DNA of 5,771 bases from Rickettsia typhi (GTDB lineage: Bacteria; Pseudomonadota; Alphaproteobacteria; Rickettsiales; UBA1997): positions 1-5,771 of the forward strand of contig CAMDAI010000092.1 in the NCBI GenBank assembly GCA_945888585.1, written 5' to 3'. Position 1 is the stretch's first letter. Each line of letters starts with the position of its first letter. This document shows positions 1-5,500 of the stretch, piece by piece. Made by a program: the position numbers and the translations under genes. Under the pieces are notes generated by a model, which saw only the letters and a list, made by a program, of their open reading frames with translations, did not search any database and was not told where the DNA came from.

Positions 1-419
1 AATCTTGCTCACGAGGTTATGCCAGCTTTGATTGGGTGATGGATGGATATGAACGTAGCGATTTATCTAAATTATCCATTTTGGTTAATTCCGAACCGGT
101 TGATGCTCTTTCAATTATTGTCCATAAAACCAGAGCTGAAGGCCGTGGCCGCGCCCTTTGTAAAAAATTGAAAGATTTAATCCCAAGACAAATGTTTAAT
201 ATTGCCATTCAAGCAGCAATTGGCGGCAAAATTGTTGCTAGAGAAACTGTATCAGCAATGCGTAAAGACGTTACCGCCAAATGTTATGGCGGAGACATTT
301 CCAGAAAAAGAAAATTGCTGGATAAACAGAAAAAAGGTAAGAAAAAAATGCGCGAAATTGGCAATGTAGAAATTCCACAAAGCGCTTTCTTAGCTGCATT
401 AAAGCTGGATGAAGATTAA
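1..419 (+). CDS. lepA: Elongation factor 4 (LepA), C-terminal part, 5' end outside window
   Basis: LepA/EF4 is a ribosome-associated translational GTPase that can back-translocate tRNAs and aids initiation or ribosome function under stress. The window holds only about the last 138 codons, read from base 3, with the stop TAA at 417-419. What is visible is the end of the EF-G-like domain V (SRGYASFDW, then [15 protein letters not shown]) and the whole LepA-specific C-terminal domain: [32 protein letters not shown] and the end [14 protein letters not shown]. All are close to the family consensus. The GTPase domains lie upstream of the window. The GTG/ATG codons at 36-41 are internal, because family sequence continues upstream of them to the window edge. 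The gene converges on yraN across a 176-bp gap with no obvious intrinsic terminator. Confidence 0.97.
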   Translation, partial: SCSRGYASFDWVMDGYERSDLSKLSILVNSEPVDALSIIVHKTRAEGRGRALCKKLKDLIPRQMFNIAIQAAIGGKIVARETVSAMRKDVTAKCYGGDISRKRKLLDKQKKGKKKMREIGNVEIPQSAFLAALKLDED

Positions 420-479
420 TAATTTATACTAGTTACGCCAAGAGCCACCAATGTTCTGTTAATAAGGTGAAATATCTCA

Positions 480-540
480 CTACAAAAATGAAAAATTTGT
501 CTGCTGCGAGATCTATTAGTAAATCTGAATTGGTTTGTAG
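480..540. repeat. Nested inverted repeat in the lepA-yraN gap
   Basis: Outer arms CTACAAA (480-486) and TTTGTAG (534-540) are perfect 7-bp inverted repeats. Inside lies a second, weaker pairing, AGATCT (509-514) with AATCT-type sequence ending at 526, carrying one mismatch. No T-tract follows on either strand, so this is not a classic intrinsic terminator, although it sits where two convergent transcripts (lepA and yraN) must end. The rest of the 420-595 gap shows no tRNA or convincing ORF; a short 4-5 bp hairpin at 466-481 is too weak to call. Such arms can arise by chance in AT-rich DNA. Confidence 0.3.
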
Positions 541-595
541 ATAAGCTTATATTATTTGGAAACATCAATATATTATGCCAAAAAATGACAAAATT

Positions 596-1042
596 TCATT
601 CCCAAAAACCAACAAAATGCTGAGGCATTTTCCAAGGCAAAACCACAATTAAATCACATCTAATTCCACATTTGCTAAATTTGCCGTTTGATGAAGCAAG
701 AAAACTATCAATTGCTTTTTTGATCCGCTTTTTTTGATGCTGGGATAAAACTTCTTCGATGACTTCAATTTTTTTGCGGGCTTTAACTTCAACCGCAACT
801 AAAATATCACTTTTTTTAGCAATTATATCAATTTCACCAACATGAGTTTTATGGCGTCGCCGAAGAATTTTATAACCTTTAAGAATAAGAAAAATTATAA
901 CCAAATATTCAGCGTAGATTCCAAATTTATAGGATTTAATTTTTTTATATCGATTCCCATCTTTAGATGTGGGTTGATATCCTGGAAATCTTTGATTTTC
1001 AGGCGCTCGCGAAGCGAAAGCGTGATGGGATTTATTTTTCAT
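596..1042 (-). CDS. yraN: YraN family (UPF0102) endonuclease-like protein with N-terminal insertion
   Basis: This is a 148-residue member of the UPF0102/YraN family, which has a PD-(D/E)XK nuclease-like fold; its cellular role is not well established. The core runs from about residue 37: SYKFGIYAEYLV (with a conserved Glu at 45), then VGEIDII (69-74, Asp72) and VEVKAR (84-89, Glu85 and Lys87), which are the expected catalytic-type residues. A later IRCDLIVV strand matches the family end. The start ATG (1042-1040) overlaps the last 11 bp of rsmI, so translational coupling is likely, and rsmI-yraN form an operon. Residues 5 to about 36 (HHAFASRAPENQRFPGY... region) are unlike the family. They are encoded by a palindromic, GC-richer DNA segment that looks inserted. 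No other ATG, GTG or TTG start lies between codon 1 and the conserved core, so the insertion is probably translated. The nuclease-like core appears intact. Confidence 0.92.
   Translation of the reverse strand: MKNKSHHAFASRAPENQRFPGYQPTSKDGNRYKKIKSYKFGIYAEYLVIIFLILKGYKILRRRHKTHVGEIDIIAKKSDILVAVEVKARKKIEVIEEVLSQHQKKRIKKAIDSFLASSNGKFSKCGIRCDLIVVLPWKMPQHFVGFWE
955..1030. repeat. Palindromic element (RPE-like) within the 5' end of yraN
   Basis: A 76-bp segment is packed with inverted repeats. The outer arms TCCCATC (955-961) and GATGGGA (1024-1030) are perfectly complementary. A 10-bp stem with one G-T pair forms between 981-990 (CCTGGAAATC) and 994-1003 (GATTTTCAGG) around a 3-base loop. CGCT/AGCG (1004-1007 with 1013-1016) forms another short stem. 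An alternative hairpin at 956-973 pairs CCC-ATCT with AGAT-GGG across a 2-base bulge. G+C is about 47% by my count, clearly above the flanks. It lies in frame in yraN, immediately after the rsmI stop codon, so rsmI is not altered. It resembles in concept the Rickettsia palindromic elements found inside genes, but I cannot match it to a named family. Confidence 0.6.
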
Positions 1043-1901
1043 TTTTTAATTCCAGCATTCTCTGGTATACAACCTTTTTATTTAAACCATAATTATCAGC
1101 AATAATTCCTACTAAATCTTTTGGTTTGAATTTTTTTAATCCTAATTTTAATTCTTCATCAAGTGCTTCTAAATCTATCTCCTTGTCATCTGATTTTGGC
1201 GGGGAAACCAAAATTACCACTTCACCCTTAATATTATTTTTTTGATAATATTTTACCAAATTTGAAAGTGAATCCTTTTTGGTTTCTTCATAAATTTTAG
1301 TAATTTCCCGCACAGCAGCAGCGCTACGATTTCCGAAAATTTCCAACATCATTTCTAAACTTGGCAATACTTGATTAGCTGCTTCAAAAAAAATTAAGCT
1401 AGAATTAATAATTGCTAATTCTTTAAATAATTTTTCCTGAGCAATTTTAGAATCTGGAATAAATCCAGCAAATAAAAAGCGGTTACTTTCAATTCCAGAA
1501 ATTGAAAGAGCTGCAATCACTGAAGATGGTCCCGGAATGGCAATAACTTTTATGCTATTACTAATTAACATATTAACTAATTTATAACCCGGATCAGAAA
1601 TTAAAGGAGTGCCTGCATCACTAACTAAAGCAATTATTTTTCCTTCTTTAATTAGACTTAATATTTTACCTCGAACCAAATCATCACTTTGGTCATTATA
1701 AATTATAAATGGCTTCTTAATTTCTAATTTATTCAATAATTTTAAAGTTACCCTGCTATCTTCACAAACTACAAAATCACAATTTTTTAAGACTTCTATG
1801 GCACGTAAAGTTATATCTCCAAAATTTCCAATTGGAGTAGCTACAACATAGAGTCCAGAGATCATTTCATTCATAAAATTTTTTAAGAAAAATTCTTGCA
1901 T
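1032..1901 (-). CDS. rsmI: 16S rRNA (cytidine1402-2'-O)-methyltransferase RsmI
   Basis: RsmI 2'-O-methylates C1402 of 16S rRNA at the decoding centre using S-adenosylmethionine. The protein has the SAM-binding tetrapyrrole-methylase fold: LYVVATPIGNFGDITLRA (17-34), CEDSR (46-50, family usually EDTR), LVSDAGTPLISDPG (91-104), IPGPSSVIAALSISG (121-135), then VREITKIYEE. The C-terminal helix-turn-helix tail (KPKDLVGIIADNYGLNKKVVYQ) is also typical. The family's usual FYEAPHR is FFEAANQ here, so the His-Arg pair is replaced. At 289 residues it is of normal length. The start is uncertain: the first ATG is at 1901, but in-frame ATGs at 1874 and 1865 lie closer to where homologues begin (MISGLYVVATP), and none has a good ribosome binding site. 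It is first gene of an operon with yraN, overlapping it by 11 bp, and is divergent from the lipoprotein gene. Confidence 0.96.
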   Translation of the reverse strand: MQEFFLKNFMNEMISGLYVVATPIGNFGDITLRAIEVLKNCDFVVCEDSRVTLKLLNKLEIKKPFIIYNDQSDDLVRGKILSLIKEGKIIALVSDAGTPLISDPGYKLVNMLISNSIKVIAIPGPSSVIAALSISGIESNRFLFAGFIPDSKIAQEKLFKELAIINSSLIFFEAANQVLPSLEMMLEIFGNRSAAAVREITKIYEETKKDSLSNLVKYYQKNNIKGEVVILVSPPKSDDKEIDLEALDEELKLGLKKFKPKDLVGIIADNYGLNKKVVYQRMLELKNEK

Positions 1902-1946
1902 ATTGAGGCAAAATCAGTATTATTCTTCCTCACGTTTCTCCCTCAA
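1896..1946. promoter_or_regulatory. Possible divergent promoters with overlapping -10 elements (rsmI / lipoprotein)
   Basis: Only 64 bp separate the longest rsmI reading frame from the lipoprotein gene, so both promoters must be compact. On the - strand TTGAGG (1946-1941) lies 16 bp before AATAAT (1924-1919), matching the sigma-70 consensus at 4 of 6 and 5 of 6 positions. On the + strand TATTAT (1918-1923) is a good -10, but the matching -35 at 1896-1901 (TTGCAT) is poor. The two -10 boxes cover the same bases, so the transcripts might compete. This rests on pattern matching in AT-rich DNA and is tentative. Confidence 0.3.
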
Positions 1947-1965
1947 TAAATAGAAGATTAGTTTA

Positions 1966-3261
1966 ATGAAAGCGATAAAAAATAATATTTTATTTTTATT
2001 GATTGCACTATTTTTGGTATCTTGTATTCATCGTCGTGTAATAAAACCTGAAATAAATTATCCATCCGATACAAACACAACTCAAGCACCAGCTTACACT
2101 GAGCCATCAGATACAAATAATTCATTTTTAGGAAATTCCAATCATACTCCAAAAAAACAAAAAATTAAAGTAGGAATTTTATTACCATTAACCGGAAAAA
2201 ATAAAGAACTAGGTCAGTCTTTGCTTAATGCCGCTACAATGTCATTATTTGAAAATGACACTAATGACGATATCGAATTAATAGTTTTTGATGCCAAAGA
2301 TAATCAATTTGGCGCTGAGGCTGCTATTAAAGATGCTGCCAGCAGAGAAATTAAAATTATTATTGGCCCAGTATTTAGCAGCTCCGTTGAAGCTATAGCT
2401 GATAAAGCTAAAAGTGAAAAAATGGTAGTATTATCATTTTCTAATAATATGGACTTAGCTAACAAAGAAGGAATATTCTTAATGGGCTTTACACCTGAAC
2501 AACAAATTGAAAAAATCGTTAGCTATTCAATTTCCAGAGGAAAAAACAATTTTTCCATTATTGCTCCGAATAATCAATATGGAATTAAAATTACCAATAT
2601 TTTTAAAGAAACTATTCAATCAAAAGATGGTAATTTTATTATCAGTGAATTTTATTTGAATAATAAAGAATTAGAAAAAACCGCTTCCAGAGTAGTAAAT
2701 GCTTTTGTAGTTCCTGAAAGATTAAGTCACAGAGAAAAGAAAAAAGCTGATAATGGATTAAAAGAAGGTGATAAGGTTTATTCTGATACCATTTTAATTC
2801 CTGAATCAGGAGCAACCTTATCCAAAATTGTTGAGGCCATTAAAAAAAGCAATGTGAGTGAAAGAGATTTTCAACTCATAGGAACTAATCAATGGGATGA
2901 AATTGCAACCTTAAATGATCCTAACTTAGTAGGAGCATGGTTCCCAGCCCCTGATTTTCATGAATATAGAAATTTTGAGAAAAAATATTATAAAACTTAT
3001 GGAAAATTTCCGGTTAGAATCAGCTCAATTGCTTATGATGCAATCGGAGCCATTATTAGCCTAGCTCATCAAACTGGTAACGGAAAATTAACTGTCGATG
3101 ATTTTATTAATTACAGTAGTGCAAAAAATGGCTTTGAAGGAATTGACGGTTTATTTAGATTTTTACCGAATGGTATTGTACAAAGAAATCTAGCAATTTT
3201 AGAAGTTGATAATAGCGAATTTGGAATTGTCGAAAGCCCTTCAATATTTCTAAAATATTAA
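1966..3261 (+). CDS. Penicillin-binding protein activator-type lipoprotein (LpoA/YraM-like, periplasmic-binding fold)
   Basis: This is a 431-residue predicted outer-membrane or periplasm-facing lipoprotein. The N-terminus has a short positive region, a hydrophobic stretch (8-18) and the lipobox LVSC with Cys20 as the lipidation site. A polar linker (about 21-65, rich in Pro, Ser, Thr and Asn, with a repeated PSDTN) precedes a type I periplasmic-binding-protein domain: KVGILLPLTGKNKELGQSLL (68-87), FDAKDN (108-113), IIIGPVFSSSVEAI (131-144), and a C-terminal lobe with SIAYDAIGAI and DGLFRFLPNG. This is the fold of the LpoA C-terminal domain and of branched-chain amino acid binding proteins. 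The gene lies next to rsmI and yraN, as yraM/lpoA does in E. coli. In gammaproteobacteria LpoA activates the peptidoglycan synthase PBP1A; whether this protein does so is inferred, and a solute-binding role cannot be excluded. No ABC transporter genes are adjacent. A weak AGAAG lies about 10 bp before the ATG. Confidence 0.87.
   Translation: MKAIKNNILFLLIALFLVSCIHRRVIKPEINYPSDTNTTQAPAYTEPSDTNNSFLGNSNHTPKKQKIKVGILLPLTGKNKELGQSLLNAATMSLFENDTNDDIELIVFDAKDNQFGAEAAIKDAASREIKIIIGPVFSSSVEAIADKAKSEKMVVLSFSNNMDLANKEGIFLMGFTPEQQIEKIVSYSISRGKNNFSIIAPNNQYGIKITNIFKETIQSKDGNFIISEFYLNNKELEKTASRVVNAFVVPERLSHREKKKADNGLKEGDKVYSDTILIPESGATLSKIVEAIKKSNVSERDFQLIGTNQWDEIATLNDPNLVGAWFPAPDFHEYRNFEKKYYKTYGKFPVRISSIAYDAIGAIISLAHQTGNGKLTVDDFINYSSAKNGFEGIDGLFRFLPNGIVQRNLAILEVDNSEFGIVESPSIFLKY
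2062..2118 (+). repeat. Short in-frame direct repeat in the lipoprotein linker
   Basis: CCATCCGATACAAAC (2062-2076) and CCATCAGATACAAAT (2104-2118) match at 13 of 15 bases. They encode PSDTN twice, 14 codons apart, in the flexible linker after the lipobox cysteine. This suggests a small tandem duplication in a tolerant region. Confidence 0.5.
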
Positions 3262-3650
3262 GCTATTAATTTGCTCAAAATTTCTTTTAATTGATTTGCT
3301 TCATAGGGAGTATTTTCAGAATCAACCCATACTGGCTTCGGAAAGGTTGGATCAGTTTTATATCTAGCAATAATATGAATATGAAGCTGAGAAACCATAT
3401 TTCCTAAAGCGGCAGTGTTTAATTTATCCGGATTAAAAATTTGCTGCATTTTTTTGGAAACAAAATCAATTTCAGCCATTAATAAATTTTGTTCTTCCCT
3501 ATTTAAATCAGTTAATTCAACCATTCCAGCTTTTTTTGGTACCAAAATCAGCCAAGGATAACGGGAATTATTCATCAATAGCAGTTGGCAAAGTTTTAAA
3601 TCTTTGATAAAAATCGTATCTTTACTTAAGGTTGGATGCAGTTCAAACAT
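3258..3650 (-). CDS. HIT-domain family protein (nucleotide hydrolase/transferase-like)
   Basis: HIT proteins hydrolyse or transfer nucleotidyl groups, often on dinucleoside polyphosphates or AMP-conjugates; the substrate of this one is unknown. With the start chosen here the protein has 130 residues. It begins MFELHPTLSKDT, then has LLMNNSRYPWLILVP (24-38), ELTDLNREEQNLLMAEI and the active-site strand QLHIHIIAR (88-96). His90 and His92 align with the second and third histidines of the HxHxH motif, His90 being the expected nucleophile, while the first histidine is Gln88. The Gln variant is usual in this alphaproteobacterial subgroup (COG0537-like). The frame opens farther upstream to an ATG at 3716, which would add 22 hydrophobic or aromatic residues unlike the family, so I prefer the ATG at 3650. 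Neither start has a clear ribosome binding site. The stop codon overlaps that of the convergent lipoprotein gene by sharing TTAA, and recN diverges from it after 79 bp. Confidence 0.9.
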   Translation of the reverse strand: MFELHPTLSKDTIFIKDLKLCQLLLMNNSRYPWLILVPKKAGMVELTDLNREEQNLLMAEIDFVSKKMQQIFNPDKLNTAALGNMVSQLHIHIIARYKTDPTFPKPVWVDSENTPYEANQLKEILSKLIA

Positions 3651-3729
3651 ATTGAATCTTTGTAATTTTCTAATAAAGTTAAAAAAGACTAGATTTACCC
3701 AAAAAAAATTCAACATTTAATAAATTTAA

Positions 3730-5427
3730 ATGCTTAATTCCATTCTAATTCAAAACATTGTTTTAATTGAGAAACTAAAAATTGAAATGGATTCTGGTCT
3801 TTGCATTTTAAGTGGAGAAACCGGTTCAGGAAAATCAATTTTGCTCGATTCTTTAAACTTGGCAATTGGTCAAAGAGCCAGTAGCAGATTGCTTCGTCAA
3901 GGAGCTGCCCAAGGATTAGTTGTGGCAGAATTTAACATCAAAAATAATTTAACCTGCCAAAAAATTCTGGAAGAAAATGGTTTTTTAAATGAAGAAAATA
4001 AAGAATCTCTTTTTCTAAAAAGAGTTTTATATGATAATGGCACCAGCAAATGCTTTATTAATGACATTCCAACCAACCTTAATTTACTTAGTCAAGTTGG
4101 CGACTGCCTTCTGGAAATTCATGGTCAACACGAACAAAAAGGTTTACTAAATCCATCATATCATAAAATCATTTTAGATGAATTTTCCAAAAATGAATTA
4201 CTACTGGAGCAGGTAAAAAAAGCATTTGATAATTGGAATTCAATTGAAAAAAAGATTATTGAAATCAATGTTGCCAAAGAACAAAATGAGAGAGAAAAAG
4301 ATTATTTAATTCATGTAGTTAAAGAATTAGAATTGGCCAATATAGAAATTGGGGAGGAAGAAAAACTAACCAAAGAGCGCAATTTTATGTTAAATCAAGA
4401 AAAAATTTTTAATTTAACTCAGGAATTAAATGCTGAAATTAGTGATGCGACAAATAAATTTAACTCCGCTCAAAAATTATTAATTAGAAATCAAAATTTA
4501 GGGCAAAATTTAGGGCAAAATTTAGAAAACTTAATTTCCGGCGAAAACAAATTAGAAAAATTAAGTGAAATTATTGACCAAATCTCAGTAAAAAGCGACG
4601 AAGCCAGAGATATTATTGATGAAATTTCAAATTCTCTAGAACAAGGAGATATGAGTTTAGAAGAAGTTGAAGAAAGACTATTTTTAATTCGAGGGTTTTC
4701 CAGAAAATTCAATACTGCAATTGATGATCTACCGGAATTTTTAGAAAAAACTAAAGAGAAATTAAAAATAGTTGAAAATTTTGAAGAAATGGCTGGAAAC
4801 CTAGAAGAAAAAAGAAGAGACACTAAAAAAAATTATTTGGAAAAAGCGCATGAACTAAGTAAAATCAGACATGAATATGGTATAAAATTAAGTCAATCAG
4901 TAAAAAAAGAACTGACTTATTTAAAAATGGAAAATGTGCAATTTGAAGTAAAAATCACCGAATTATCCGAAGAAAATTACAGTCGTGAAGGTATTGATAT
5001 AGTAAGATTCAATGCCGCCACTAATAAAAATTCTACTCTTGATGATATTTCTAAAATTGCTTCTGGTGGTGAATTATCAAGATTTATGCTGGCTTTAAAA
5101 GTGTCACTTTCTGAAGTTAAATCAGTACCTATTTTAATTTTTGATGAAATTGATACTGGAATTGGTGGTGCCGTTGCTGATGCAGTTGGTGAACGATTAA
5201 AATTACTTTCTAAAAAATTACAAATTATGGTAGTTACTCATCAACCCCAAATTGCAGCAAAAGCCGATTATCATTTACAAGTAAGAAAAGAAAATCGTGG
5301 TGAAGTTACCAATACTTTAGTTGAAGCGTTAGATCAAAACAGAAGAGAAATAGAAGTAGCAAGAATGTTATCGGGAGATAAAATAAGTGATGAAGCTATT
5401 GCAGCCGCAAAAAAACTAATGGGATAA
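3730..5427 (+). CDS. recN: DNA repair protein RecN
   Basis: RecN is an SMC-like ATPase that acts in recombinational repair of double-strand breaks. At 565 residues the protein is complete, near the usual 550-560. It has the Walker A motif GETGSGKS (29-36), the EIHGQHEQKGLL segment that follows the Q-loop region, a long charged coiled-coil arm (about 165-385, rich in Glu, Lys and Leu), the ABC signature ASGGELSRFMLALK (from 444), Walker B ILIFDEIDTGIGG (468-480, with Asp472 and Glu473) and the switch histidine in VTHQPQIAA (His504). All ATPase residues are present, so the gene should be functional. The first ATG gives the standard start (MLNSILIQNIVLI), with no clear Shine-Dalgarno sequence. 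A 12-bp tandem repeat at 4492-4525 inserts QNLG units into the coiled coil. It diverges from the HIT gene and is followed by cyaY after 73 bp. No SOS box was recognised. Confidence 0.98.
   Translation: MLNSILIQNIVLIEKLKIEMDSGLCILSGETGSGKSILLDSLNLAIGQRASSRLLRQGAAQGLVVAEFNIKNNLTCQKILEENGFLNEENKESLFLKRVLYDNGTSKCFINDIPTNLNLLSQVGDCLLEIHGQHEQKGLLNPSYHKIILDEFSKNELLLEQVKKAFDNWNSIEKKIIEINVAKEQNEREKDYLIHVVKELELANIEIGEEEKLTKERNFMLNQEKIFNLTQELNAEISDATNKFNSAQKLLIRNQNLGQNLGQNLENLISGENKLEKLSEIIDQISVKSDEARDIIDEISNSLEQGDMSLEEVEERLFLIRGFSRKFNTAIDDLPEFLEKTKEKLKIVENFEEMAGNLEEKRRDTKKNYLEKAHELSKIRHEYGIKLSQSVKKELTYLKMENVQFEVKITELSEENYSREGIDIVRFNAATNKNSTLDDISKIASGGELSRFMLALKVSLSEVKSVPILIFDEIDTGIGGAVADAVGERLKLLSKKLQIMVVTHQPQIAAKADYHLQVRKENRGEVTNTLVEALDQNRREIEVARMLSGDKISDEAIAAAKKLMG
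4492..4525 (+). repeat. 12-bp tandem repeat in recN (about 2.8 copies)
   Basis: CAAAATTTAGGG occurs at 4492-4503 and 4504-4515, followed by a partial copy, CAAAATTTAG, at 4516-4525. The full copies are identical. They encode QNLG repeats within the coiled-coil arm. The 12-bp period keeps the reading frame, so changes in copy number would lengthen or shorten the arm by four residues without breaking the gene. Confidence 0.85.
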
Positions 5428-5433
5428 AAATGA

Positions 5434-5470
5434 CAAATTACGCAGGATCTTTGTAGATTCAAGTAATTTG
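5434..5470. repeat. Strong inverted repeat (hairpin) between recN and cyaY
   Basis: CAAATTAC (5434-5441) pairs perfectly with GTAATTTG (5463-5470). Inside, GGATCT (5445-5450) pairs with AGATTC (5455-5460) through one G-T pair around the loop TTGT. The two stems are separated by a small internal loop (GCA opposite AA), giving 14 paired bases in all. It begins 6 bp after the recN stop. No T-tract follows on the + strand, so a classic terminator for recN is not supported. On the - strand it is followed by a short T-run. It may be an RNA-stabilising or attenuating structure, or a small palindromic element. Confidence 0.6.
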
Positions 5471-5500
5471 CATAACTCAAAAATATATAAATAAAAAGTT

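Noticed and set aside
17..208. Open frame on the - strand opposite lepA
   Set aside because: It is antisense to strongly conserved LepA coding sequence and shows no family motif.
36..419. A complete small gene starting at the GTG/ATG near 36
   Set aside because: The frame is open to the window edge and the upstream residues (SRGYASFDW) are canonical LepA sequence, so this is the 3' part of lepA.
420..595. tRNA, small RNA gene or intrinsic terminator in the lepA-yraN gap
   Set aside because: No cloverleaf arms or T-loop consensus, and no GC-rich stem followed by a T-tract on either strand.
842..1105. 87-codon open frame on the + strand across the yraN/rsmI junction
   Set aside because: It is antisense to yraN and rsmI; the Phe-rich product is what AT-rich reverse complements give.
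1958..2152. Open frame on the - strand over the lipoprotein signal peptide and linker
   Set aside because: No recognisable motif, and it overlaps a well-supported gene.
3651..3716. 22-residue N-terminal extension of the HIT protein
   Set aside because: Homologues begin at MFEL, and the extension has no family likeness. It occupies most of the divergent gap to recN, where promoters are needed.
3651..3729. Promoters or an SOS box between the HIT gene and recN
   Set aside because: Several AT-rich -10-like hexamers occur, but none has a well-spaced, convincing -35, and no GTTC-type direct repeat of an alphaproteobacterial SOS box was seen.
4491..4823. 110-codon Ser/Phe-rich frame on the - strand within recN
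   Set aside because: It mirrors the Glu/Lys-rich coiled coil; long antisense frames are expected there.
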